NCBI RefSeq assembly: GCF_015751045.1 | Contig: NZ_BNJW01000004.1 | Location: forward strand, 62,001 to 126,000 | From: Enterococcus lactis | GTDB lineage: Bacteria > Bacillota > Bacilli > Lactobacillales > Enterococcaceae | Direction of reading: 5' to 3' | DNA length: 64,000 nucleotides | Part shown: positions 53,073-60,463 of the stretch, one piece after another | Numbering within the stretch: the stretch's first letter is position 1 | Layout of the letters: the number at the start of each line of letters is the position of its first letter | Position numbers and translations under genes: made by a program | The notes under the pieces: model-generated | The model's input: only the letters and a program-made list of their open reading frames with translations | Told to the model about the DNA's origin: nothing | Database searches by the model: none

Positions 53073-53801
53073 CTTTTGGGGTGGTCACATTTTGGTCACA
53101 CTTGTGTTCGTTGTTCCTTTTTTTATCTGTCGTAAATTGATTCTTAGTTTCAGGTGTCAGATTGCTTTTAGAAAAATTAATTTGGATAGATCCAGTCAAA
53201 TCATTCGCTATCTCTCTCAATGAATTGGGATACAAATGACCATAAGTTCCTAAAGTCGTTTGTACATCAGCATGCCCTAGTCTCTCCTTAATTCGAAGTG
53301 CATCCTTTCGCTGTGATATAAGCAAAGAAGCATGACTATGTCTAACCCATGTATGCGGATTATATGAACACCAGCAATCGTTGCATGTCTTCTCATAATA
53401 TGACGGATTGTATATTTCTGAGTAGGTATTCCATTATAAGAAAGTACAAACGACATGCCTCCTATTGAATCTTGACGCTCCTTCCAATCTTTTAAAAAGG
53501 TAATTGTATCGTCGTCTTGTTCGGTTGTACGAATACTAGAAGCTGTTTTGGGTTCTACAAACTCATAGGTTTTGGCATTCTTATAATAGAGTGGTTTATT
53601 CACACGCAAGTTTTTATTTTCAAAATCAATATCTTTCCAACTTAATGCAGTGGCTTCTCCCAAACGCATACCGGTCATAAAAAGTAACCAAATACAAATA
53701 AAACCACAATGTTGGTACAAATCATCAATATAAAAAGTTGAAATAACTTTTTCAAATTCTTCTTTTGTCCAAAAATCAACTGTAGTTTTCTTTTTCTTCA
53801 C
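53062..53801 (-). pseudogene. Tyrosine integrase remnant (Int family), frameshifted and N-terminally truncated
   Basis: Two overlapping frames together make the catalytic domain of a phage/ICE integrase. The first (53277-53801) has box I TGMRLGEATALSW with the first catalytic Arg. The second (53062-53325) has LGHADVQTTLGTYGHLYPN with the tyrosine. The join falls at the HxxR box: one base is missing near 53346-53348, after RIH, so VRHSHASLLI is read in another frame. Upstream, NPAKVIGNVKKKK is still recognisable up to about 53835, but the arm-binding and core-binding domains are absent. No functional protein is expected. Confidence 0.85.
53082..53100 (+). repeat. Paired TGGTCACA repeats, left end
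   Basis: TGGTCACA occurs at 53082-53089 and 53093-53100. The same pair recurs at the right end (59115-59134) in the same orientation. They may be arm-type integrase sites; they also encode the integrase tail (CDQNVTT). Confidence 0.5.
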
Positions 53802-53893
53802 ATTTCCAATAACTTTTGCAGGATTTTTTCAAGTAGTCCCAAAACCACTGCTTGGTCTAATGACATCTGAAAAATCCCATATATGTTTCTTAC

Positions 53894-54310
53894 ATGTGTG
53901 AAAGAAGAAATTTCACTGAAATGCATGAAATTGTTCATCTTTATAAAGATATTCCTTATGTGAGAGAAGGACATACATTTTCTGATATGATTTCAGAAAA
54001 TGGTTATTTATCAGAAGACTTGCCTAAAGAATATCGCGCTAATGTTGGAGCTAGTATCTTAATGGCAAATGACTCAGCTTTAAAATATGCGCTCTATCGA
54101 TTCTCTTCTTTTGAAGAAGTAGCAAAATATTTTTTCATGAGTAAATCAGCCTTATTCAACCGATTAACAGAGTATTTAATTTTTAATAAAAATTGCCATC
54201 CCGATTATGCTCGAAGCTTAATAAACAATTATAGATACAGAAATAACAAAGAATTTTTTAGTATATTCTATCAACATAATGCTTATTTTAATACCTTACT
54301 AACTAAATGA
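53894..54310 (+). pseudogene. ImmA/IrrE-type metalloprotease, 5'-truncated remnant
   Basis: The 138-residue frame begins close to the zinc site: RRNFTEMHEIVH contains HExxH (HEIVH), followed by the typical all-helical C-terminal region (FSSFEEVAKYFFMSKSALFNRL). Proteins of this family normally have about 100 more residues before the motif; here an in-frame stop lies 11 codons upstream and there is no ribosome site. In mobile elements ImmA cleaves the ImmR repressor to trigger excision; no ImmR gene is present. Possibly an inactive leftover of the element's control module. Confidence 0.65.
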
Positions 54311-55045
54311 CTTTTCTGTATACTTACATTCAGGATACATAGTACAAGCTCTAAAATAACTATGGTTGCTCTCACTCCATTTATCTACAATAAAGCCAGA
54401 TTCACATTTTGGACATTTGACAACTTTTTCAGGTAAACTTTTTAAAAAAATATCTTTTTCTATAGTTTTTGGGATCAAGTTATTCAATAGCTGTAACAAT
54501 CCATATCTATCATACCATTCAATATTTTGTGCCTTTTCATTCTTTTCTATTTCCATGTATACATATGGATTAAATAAGGAAGTAGTGATAAATAGTTTAT
54601 TTGTCCAACCTTTATCTGAAATTCCAGAATAATGTTTGATATAGTCTACTGTAATAATTTTCGGGGCTTTAGTATTTAAACGGTAATGTTTTGCTTGTAC
54701 TGCAATACATTCATCATCTTTTTTTATAATTAAATCTATATTGTTGTCTCCTGTATATACATATCTATCATTTTGATATTCTTTTTTTGTTACTTCAACT
54801 TCATAATTAGCTAATCGAAAAACAGCTGCTAAAAATTGTTCAAAATAATCTCCCTGCTGTCTCCAACCAGTTTTACCTACGGAAAACTCTTTATCCATAT
54901 TATTTAAAAAATCTATCACTATGGTTTCATCATCACTTTGTACAAAAGATAACCCTTTTACTTCACGATACTTTTTAGATAAAACTTCTTTTGAATTTAT
55001 TTCTTATTTCTTATGTGTAACTTTTTGTAAAAAACTTTTAAGCAT
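54299..55045 (-). pseudogene. Mrr-like restriction endonuclease with C-terminal zinc ribbon, early in-frame stop
   Basis: From a GTG at 54919 the frame gives 206 residues: an Mrr_cat PD-(D/E)XK-like core (GDNNIDLII with the Asp, then AVQAK, residues 57-77) and a topoisomerase-type zinc ribbon (Cys 169, 172, 192, 198). The best start lies further up: AGGAG (55054-55058) sits 8 nt before an ATG at 55045 that begins MLKSFLQKVTHKK in the same frame, then hits TAA at 55004-55006. Full length would be 249 codons. Either a nonsense mutation silenced it or translation restarts at GTG. The family cuts modified or foreign DNA. Confidence 0.7.
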
Positions 55046-55284
55046 AAGCACTACTCCTAATAAATAATTTGTTTCACAATATATAATTATAATAACTCTA
55101 AACAAGTATTATTTATATATTTCATAAAAAATTTTTTACAAAAAGTCCAGATTCACTAGGTATATTCGCATAAGAAAATCATTTTACAAATCAATTTTTG
55201 TATTAAATTTCATTGTTTTTTTACTTTTCTTTTTAATGGCAAAATATTACAGAAATTATAATTACATACGTGACCATTTTACTT

Positions 55285-55326
55285 ATCAAAAATACCTGTC
55301 AGGATAATCCTTGACAGGCACTTTTG
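55285..55326 (-). terminator. Terminator of the riboflavin operon
   Basis: CCTGTCAGGAT and ATCCTTGACAGG form a hairpin flanked by CAAAA and TTTTG, so it may work in both directions. It lies about 90 bp after the ribH stop. The rest of the 370-bp gap up to 55045 is very AT-rich and should hold the nuclease promoter; nothing more is identifiable. Confidence 0.75.
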
Positions 55327-55413
55327 ATATTAATAACTGCGTTTGTTGTATTCAGTAAACTGAAGGTTTATATTTTCGCAGTAAACTCGTCATACTCTAA
55401 AAATTAGGAATTT

Positions 55414-55875
55414 TCAAATTTGTTGTGAAAGAGAGATCATTTCAATTAACCCTTGAGCAGCTTCACTACCTTTATTCCCTGCTTTCGTCCCTGCTCTTTC
55501 AATTGCTTGCTCAATGGATTCTGTGGTTAATACACCGAACATCACGGGAATATCGGATTCTAGGTTAATATGTGCGACTCCTTTTGCTACCTCATTGGAA
55601 ACTAATTCATAATGAGTAGTTGCGCCTCTGATCACTGTCCCCAACGTAATCAACCCATCATAACTATCCTTTTTGCTGAGTTTTTTGGTAATAAAAGGAA
55701 TTTCAAAGGCTCCTGGTACCCAATATATATCAATTTGTTCTTCTTTAACGCCGTGTCTTTTTAAATTATCCAATGCTCCTTGCAATAATTTTTGATTGAT
55801 AAATTCATTAAATCGCGCGACTACAATTCCTATTCGAAGATCCCTTGGAGAATAATTTCCTTCATAAATTGTCAT
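55414..55875 (-). CDS. ribH: 6,7-dimethyl-8-ribityllumazine synthase
   Basis: Joins the RibA branch product and dihydroxybutanone phosphate to form lumazine. The 153 residues match family length, with [21 protein letters not shown] and [14 protein letters not shown] (catalytic His in this motif). Last gene of the operon, 18 bp after ribBA. Complete and without visible defects. Confidence 0.95.
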   Translation of the reverse strand: MTIYEGNYSPRDLRIGIVVARFNEFINQKLLQGALDNLKRHGVKEEQIDIYWVPGAFEIPFITKKLSKKDSYDGLITLGTVIRGATTHYELVSNEVAKGVAHINLESDIPVMFGVLTTESIEQAIERAGTKAGNKGSEAAQGLIEMISLSQQI

Positions 55876-55893
55876 TTTCTTGCTCCTTTATTT

Positions 55894-57069
55894 TTATACT
55901 GATAAGTAATGGTGGAACTTATCTCTTTTTGTTTTTAAATAGGCTTGGTTTTCCTTTTGTGGAACGGTTTCAATGGGTACCCTATCGACAATCGTAATTC
56001 CATCCTGTTGTAGCTCTGTTACTTTATCGGGATTGTTTGTAAGTAATCGAATGGACGTTGCACCAATTGATTTTAAAATATCTGCTGCAAAGTGATAATC
56101 TCGTTCATCCGGAGCAAACCCCAATTCAATATTTGCTTCATAAGTATCAAGTCCTTGTTCTTGTAATTGATAAGCTTTTAGCTTATTCCTCAATCCAATC
56201 CCACGACCTTCTTGACGAAGATAAAGAATAGCCCCAGTCCCCTCTTTCTCAATCATTCTCATCGCTTCATGTAACTGTTCACCACAATCGCAACGATGAG
56301 ACCCGAAGACATCACCGGTTAAACATTCTGAATGAACTCGGACTAATGTAGGAGATTGACTATTTTGAATATCTCCTTTTGTTAACAATAAATGCTCCCG
56401 CTTTTCTCCATCTTCATAAATCGTCAATTTGAAATCACCATAATCTGTCGGTAAGTTTACTGTTATATGACTACTTTCTTCTAAAAATTTTACCAACTCA
56501 TCAATAGTAATTAAGGGTAACTGCCATTTTTCAGATAAACGGGTCAGGTCTTTCATCCTTGCCATCGTTCCATCCTCTTTTAGGATCTCGCAAATATAAG
56601 CAGCCTCTACGCTATTAGCTAATTTCGCTAAATCAATCGCAGCTTCAGTGTGTCCTCGACGTACAAGCGTTCCGCCCTCTACACTAATCAAAGGGAAAAT
56701 ATGTCCTGGTCTAAGAAAATCATTTGATTTCGAATGAGGATCAGCCAATGCTTGAATGGAAGTTGCTCGATCAAATGCGGAAATACCAGTCTTCGTATGT
56801 TTATGATCCACACTAATCGTAAAAGCTGTACCAAACGCATCCGTATTATGAGCTGTCATTTCTCCTAAAGACAAGCGTTGCGCAATGCTCTTAGATAGTG
56901 GCGCACAGATTAATCCTCGACCAAACTTTGTCATAAAATTGACCGCCTCAGGTGTCACATATTCGGCTAAACCAACCAGATCTCCTTCTGATTCTCTATC
57001 TTCATCATCAGCTACAATGATTAGCCCACCCTTTTTCAGGGTCTTTATTGCTTCAGTAATATTACTCAT
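55894..57069 (-). CDS. ribBA: Bifunctional 3,4-dihydroxy-2-butanone-4-phosphate synthase / GTP cyclohydrolase II
   Basis: Provides both precursors of riboflavin. Residues 1 to about 200 are the DHBP synthase domain with DDEDRESEGD and the RRGHTEAAIDL motif; the C-terminal half is GTP cyclohydrolase II with zinc cysteines in SECLTGDVFGSHRCDCG and LRQEGRGIGL. The 391 residues equal the family norm. It overlaps the end of ribE by 4 bp. Confidence 0.96.
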   Translation of the reverse strand: MSNITEAIKTLKKGGLIIVADDEDRESEGDLVGLAEYVTPEAVNFMTKFGRGLICAPLSKSIAQRLSLGEMTAHNTDAFGTAFTISVDHKHTKTGISAFDRATSIQALADPHSKSNDFLRPGHIFPLISVEGGTLVRRGHTEAAIDLAKLANSVEAAYICEILKEDGTMARMKDLTRLSEKWQLPLITIDELVKFLEESSHITVNLPTDYGDFKLTIYEDGEKREHLLLTKGDIQNSQSPTLVRVHSECLTGDVFGSHRCDCGEQLHEAMRMIEKEGTGAILYLRQEGRGIGLRNKLKAYQLQEQGLDTYEANIELGFAPDERDYHFAADILKSIGATSIRLLTNNPDKVTELQQDGITIVDRVPIETVPQKENQAYLKTKRDKFHHYLSV

Positions 57070-57686
57070 AGTAAGTCCTTCTCCTTATACATTTCAAATT
57101 TATTTCTCTGTGCCTTTACATATTTTCCAACCATATCCGTTTCTATATTCACAAAATGTCCTACACTTAAATTTCCCAGATTTGTCAAGGATTTGGAATG
57201 TGGAATCAGACTAACTGAAAAGCTTGCTGTTGTTGTTTCCGTCACTGTTAAACTTACTCCATTAATTGCAATTGATCCTTGTGGAATGATTTCACCTGCA
57301 TATTTGGTTGGATAAGCAAACGTCAAAACTAATGCATTTTGATTCTCTACTTTCTTAATCAACCTTGTAACAGTATCAATATGTCCCGCAACAAAATGTC
57401 CTTCAAAACGTTGCATCATCAAAACTGCTCGTTCTAAATTGACTCTATCGCCCACTTTTACGGTGGAAAAAGTGGTCCGTTGAAAAGTTTCAGGCATTAT
57501 TTCAGCTTTAAAAAATGTACTTGAAACCTCAATAGCAGTTAAACATACCCCATTGACTGCCATACTATCACCAATGTTGTAATCACTTAGTATACTGTTG
57601 GAAGCCTGAAAAGTGAGTTGGATCATTTGCTGGTTTCGTCTAATTTCTTTGACTATTCCTTGTTCGGCGATTAATCCTGTGAACAT
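57066..57686 (-). CDS. ribE: Riboflavin synthase alpha subunit
   Basis: Dismutates lumazine to riboflavin. The 206 residues form two similar halves: MFTGLIAEQGIV, MAVNGVCLT in the first and AINGVSLT in the second. It overlaps ribD by 16 bp and ribBA by 4 bp, so the operon is tightly coupled. Confidence 0.95.
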   Translation of the reverse strand: MFTGLIAEQGIVKEIRRNQQMIQLTFQASNSILSDYNIGDSMAVNGVCLTAIEVSSTFFKAEIMPETFQRTTFSTVKVGDRVNLERAVLMMQRFEGHFVAGHIDTVTRLIKKVENQNALVLTFAYPTKYAGEIIPQGSIAINGVSLTVTETTTASFSVSLIPHSKSLTNLGNLSVGHFVNIETDMVGKYVKAQRNKFEMYKEKDLL

Positions 57687-58744
57687 TGCTTTCGTTTCCC
57701 CCTCACTCGAATGTCTTCTCCAAGCTGTTCAACTTCCAAAAATTCTAATTGCTGGTCTTTAGAGACTAAACGTTCACTATGAAAGGACATCGGACTTGTT
57801 CCCCCAAAAAGTTTGGGCGCAATATAACTGATGACTTCGTCCCAGAGACTTTCTGCTAAAAAAGCATCATGGATTTTCGCTCCTCCTTCTACGTACAACG
57901 ACTGAACACCTTTCTTTCTCATGGTCTCAATAAAGAAGGCAAAAGAAAACTTAGGTGTATAAAAAATTGTTACATGGGGGAATATTTCCTTTAGCTCATG
58001 ATTTTCCGTAAATATCCAAACCGGACTTGTTGTCTTTTGAAAAAGATTGAGTTCAGGACTTTTAAGAATCCGCCCTCTACGATCCAAAACGATGCGCACT
58101 GGCGGGAAAATATTTTCAGCATCAGGCAACAAATGAGGGTTATCAACTAGAACAGTTTCGCTCCCCACCACGATTCCTTGGTATTCTCCTCGCTCTTTCC
58201 GTACTCTTGAAATTGCCTTTGGGCTTGTTATTGAGTGCCGAGAACCTTTCTTTATAGAAATCTTCCCATCTAGTGTAACGGCTTGTTTTAGTGTGATATA
58301 GGGACGATCCATTTCAAAAAAGTGGTTATAAAAAGGATTCAGTGCTCTACATTTCTCTTCTTCCACACCTACAATTACTTTGATTCTATGCTTTTGTAGA
58401 AATTCTCTGCCTTTTCCTGCCACTAAAGGATTCGGATCAAGCTGACCTATGACTACTGTTGTGATACCAGACTGAACAATGGCTTGCGTACAAGGTGGCT
58501 GTTTTCCTTGGTGGTTACAAGGTTCTAAAGTAACATATAAAGTTGAATTAAACAGTTCTTCGGGGGAACTACAATTTTGAATAGCATTTACTTCAGCGTG
58601 GGACTCGCCATAATGTAAATGGGCACCTAGTGAGATTAGCTTTCCTTCTTTTACAATTGCTGCTCCAACTAATGGATTGGTAAAGGTATTTCCCTTTCCT
58701 TTTTTTGCTTCTGCAATCGCAGCTAGCATGAAAGACTGGTGCAT
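57671..58744 (-). CDS. ribD: Bifunctional riboflavin deaminase/reductase RibD
   Basis: Deaminates and then reduces the pyrimidine intermediate. The 357 residues have an N-terminal deaminase domain with HAEVNAI and PCNHQGKQPPC (zinc ligands) and a C-terminal reductase domain with GSETVLVDNPHL and YVEGGAKIH. The start at 58744 follows AAAGGGGG; the longer frame reads 15 codons through the riboswitch terminator and is not coding. First gene of the operon. Confidence 0.95.
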   Translation of the reverse strand: MHQSFMLAAIAEAKKGKGNTFTNPLVGAAIVKEGKLISLGAHLHYGESHAEVNAIQNCSSPEELFNSTLYVTLEPCNHQGKQPPCTQAIVQSGITTVVIGQLDPNPLVAGKGREFLQKHRIKVIVGVEEEKCRALNPFYNHFFEMDRPYITLKQAVTLDGKISIKKGSRHSITSPKAISRVRKERGEYQGIVVGSETVLVDNPHLLPDAENIFPPVRIVLDRRGRILKSPELNLFQKTTSPVWIFTENHELKEIFPHVTIFYTPKFSFAFFIETMRKKGVQSLYVEGGAKIHDAFLAESLWDEVISYIAPKLFGGTSPMSFHSERLVSKDQQLEFLEVEQLGEDIRVRGKRKQCSQD

Positions 58745-58763
58745 ATAAATTCCCCCTTTCAAC

Positions 58764-58794
58764 AAAAAAAGCCCTGCGAATTTAATCACAGGGC
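58764..58794 (-). terminator. Riboswitch expression-platform terminator before ribD
   Basis: GCCCTG and CAGGGC pair around a short loop and are followed by seven U on the minus strand, 20 bp before the ribD start. With the aptamer upstream, it should stop transcription when FMN is bound. Confidence 0.85.
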
Positions 58795-58856
58795 ATAACT
58801 AAACAAACCTAAAGGTAAATCGATTTTAATAAATAAAACCGACCTTCAGTCAACTT

Positions 58857-58984
58857 TTCTTCTCCCATCCAGACTTTAACTGTCGGTGCCAGATTTTCAC
58901 TGGCTCAACCACAAAAATGTGGGTCACGGACTTCGAGTAAACTCGTCACCGTCGGTCGGGAATTACACCCTGCCCCGAAGAAAT
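58857..58984 (-). ncRNA. FMN riboswitch (RFN element)
   Basis: On the minus strand the RNA has the conserved RFN blocks: CTTCGGGGCAGGGTG, AATTCCCGACCGACGGTGA, the CGAGTTTACTCG hairpin, AGTCCGTGACCC, TGGTTGAGCCAGTG and the closing strand CTGGATGGGAGAAG. All expected helices P1-P6 can be traced. It controls ribDEBAH through the terminator before ribD, so synthesis is shut off by FMN. Confidence 0.95.
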
Positions 58985-58999
58985 ATTCAATTCGTTTAG

Positions 59000-59028
59000 A
59001 GTATATTCTTAAAGCTCAAGTGTGTCAA
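59000..59028 (-). promoter_or_regulatory. Promoter of the riboflavin operon
   Basis: TTGACA (59028-59023) and TATACT (59005-59000) are 17 bp apart on the minus strand, directly before the riboswitch. Near-consensus sigma-A promoter. Confidence 0.8.
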
Positions 59029-59114
59029 CCTAAAATAAAATGGAGTATAAACACCCGCATTTAATCAAGGTTATTCGCATGAATAGAATAATATATCCAA
59101 AAAAGAGACGTTTA

Positions 59115-59134
59115 TGGTCACACTTTTGGTCACA
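59115..59134 (+). repeat. Paired TGGTCACA repeats, right end
   Basis: TGGTCACA at 59115-59122 and 59127-59134, matching the left-end pair in sequence, orientation and approximate spacing (12 versus 11 bp). Located about 95 bp inside the right att repeat. Confidence 0.5.
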
Positions 59135-59226
59135 GTTTAATTCAATTCAAATCTAATCACGCTAGCTATACCGTTAAAAATCCCAACAAATCAGTGTTGA
59201 ATTTTCTTACTTCCTAATAGGCTATT

Positions 59227-59238
59227 GAGTGGGAATAA
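59227..59238 (+). repeat. attR core: second copy of the guaA-end 12-bp repeat
   Basis: GAGTGGGAATAA, identical to the copy at the guaA stop. Beyond it the sequence reads as the original region after guaA, starting with a terminator. Confidence 0.85.
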
Positions 59239-59253
59239 ACAAAAATAATTGAA

Positions 59254-59299
59254 AATAGCCGAAAAACGTTTTTTAACAACGTTTTTCGGCTATTTTTTT
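59254..59299. terminator. Probable original guaA terminator, right of the island
   Basis: AATAGCCGAAAAACGTT and AACGTTTTTCGGCTATT form a strong hairpin followed by a T run, 16 bp after the right att repeat. Before insertion this would sit 16 bp after the guaA stop. It can also end the small gene that faces it on the minus strand. Confidence 0.8.
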
Positions 59300-59316
59300 A
59301 TTAAGTTTCCTTCTTC

Positions 59317-59433
59317 TTACCTTTTTCCACTATTTCGTTTCACATCTTTGATGATTTTCAACGCACGTTTTCGTGTTTTGATATTTGGGCTTTTCAAACG
59401 GCGATACGCACTTGAGATATCTGTTTTTTCCAT
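59317..59433 (-). CDS. 38-residue basic peptide
   Basis: The frame reads MEKTDISSAYRRLKSPNIK, continues with RKRALKIIKD and ends NSGKR: 38 residues, strongly basic, no membrane segment. I recall short Lactobacillales proteins with the AYRRLKSPNIKTRKRAL core annotated as putative metal homeostasis proteins; this is from memory and not verified. The ribosome site is weak (AAGTGGG). It lies outside the island and shares the bidirectional terminator with guaA. Confidence 0.55.
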   Translation of the reverse strand: MEKTDISSAYRRLKSPNIKTRKRALKIIKDVKRNSGKR

Positions 59434-59669
59434 ATAGACGACCCACTTTCTTCTTTGATTGTAGTCATGTTAAAGAATACAAATCGGAATAATTACGATT
59501 TGTATTTTGAATGGTATCAAATGTTAAAAAGAAAGTCAACCTGCTAAAACGAGGCTATGGCAAAAGTCGTGTCACAATCACTTTTTCCGAATGAATAGTG
59601 TTCCAAAAGGTGCTTCTTCGGAAATAAGTTTTATTATTACATATGATCTACCAATTATTCTTCCCACAT

Positions 59670-59891
59670 TCACATCTTACCGTTTCCGATTGTCTTAAAC
59701 AATTCAGCTACTTCTTTTTGCGAACAGTCGTAAAAACGAAAAATTTTTTGTAACATCTCGTAACTGGGACGCGATAGACCTGTTTCCCATTTGGAAAGTG
59801 TTTGTCTTGTGATACCTAATTGTCGTGCAACGAAATCTTGTGTATAACTTCGGTCTTTTCTTTTTTTTGTCAGCCATCGAGCAAATACCAT
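59670..59891 (-). CDS. Small XRE-family HTH protein 1
   Basis: A 73-residue protein that is little more than a Cro/CI-type HTH: DFVARQLGITRQTLSKWETG, then RPSYEML and a C-terminal KEVAELF. I chose an internal ATG at 59891 since GAGGAGG lies 8 nt upstream and the protein then aligns end to end with its neighbour (60011-60232), also 73 residues. The longer frame (from 59921) lacks a ribosome site. The shared TATAGTTGATAT motif lies 43 bp upstream. Confidence 0.8.
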   Translation of the reverse strand: MVFARWLTKKRKDRSYTQDFVARQLGITRQTLSKWETGLSRPSYEMLQKIFRFYDCSQKEVAELFKTIGNGKM

Positions 59892-60010
59892 CCAAGCATC
59901 CTCCTCGTTGTTAAACCGCATCCATTTCCCTCAATATCAACTATATTAGAAACATTTGTAATTGAAAAGAGTCTATAACGATTGGGATCTAAAAAAAGAA
60001 ATGGTGTATC

Positions 60011-60232
60011 CTAGTTCTTTGTTTCTCTTTCTCTTGTAAACAGTTCTGAAATCTCTTTAGCTGAGCATCCATACAAACAAATCAATTTATAGAGCATCTC
60101 ATAACTTGGATATGACCGGCCATTTTCCCAATTGGACAAACCTTGTCTTGTAATATGTAACTGAAGTGACACCCATTTTTGAGTATACCCTTTTTCCCTT
60201 CTCTTCTCACGCAACCACTGATGGATCTCCAT
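60011..60232 (-). CDS. Small XRE-family HTH protein 2
   Basis: A 73-residue HTH-only protein (VSLQLHITRQGLSNWENG, PSYEMLYKL, KEISELF) that is a clear paralogue of the one 119 bp downstream. AAAGGAG precedes the ATG. A near-identical motif, TATAGTTAATAT, lies upstream at 60266-60277. Divergent from the lipoprotein gene. Target genes unknown. Confidence 0.82.
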   Translation of the reverse strand: MEIHQWLREKRREKGYTQKWVSLQLHITRQGLSNWENGRSYPSYEMLYKLICLYGCSAKEISELFTRERETKN

Positions 60233-60390
60233 CCCTCGCTCCTTTCATTTAAGTATTCTCTCCCATATTAACTATAACGGAAAATTTAGGAATTGAATAT
60301 ATGGCGCAATGATTTGTGTCTTACATTTGATTGCTAGTTAGAATACACTGTAATTGTTGAAATATAAAAAAATAAAAGGAGTGTTAGAGA

Positions 60391-60444
60391 ATGAAAAAAT
60401 CGGTAATAGGTGGAATAATATGGGAATGTTTTTTTAGAATATGA
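60391..60444 (+). CDS. 17-codon upstream open frame
   Basis: MKKSVIGGIIWECFFRI follows a strong AAAGGAG site and ends 19 bp before the lipoprotein start, which has its own AAGGAG. It could be a leader peptide or the remnant of a longer gene. Nothing more supports expression. Confidence 0.35.
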   Translation: MKKSVIGGIIWECFFRI

Positions 60445-60463
60445 CCGTTAATAAGGAGATGTC

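Larger units (their letters stand above)
53014..59238. mobile_element. Genomic island integrated at the 3' end of guaA, carrying a riboflavin operon
   Basis: The 6.2-kb segment is framed by GAGTGGGAATAA direct repeats. Inside lie a tyrosine integrase remnant next to the left repeat, reading toward it; an ImmA/IrrE-like remnant; an AT-rich Mrr-type nuclease gene; and the ribD-ribE-ribBA-ribH operon with its FMN riboswitch. The integrase is broken, so the island is probably no longer self-mobile. Parts of it (54.3-55.4 kb) are clearly more AT-rich than the flanking core genes. Confidence 0.85.

Noticed and set aside
53079-53101. TGGTCACA pair as inverted terminal repeats of a transposon
   Set aside because: The left and right pairs are in direct, not inverted, orientation and do not lie at the exact element ends.
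58745-58789. 15-codon N-terminal extension of RibD
   Set aside because: It runs through the riboswitch terminator hairpin, and the AAAGGGGG site fixes the start at 58744.
59249-59437. Plus-strand 62-codon frame with hydrophobic residues right of the island
   Set aside because: Its start lies in the guaA-side terminator, it has no ribosome site, and it is the opposite strand of the more coherent 38-residue basic peptide.
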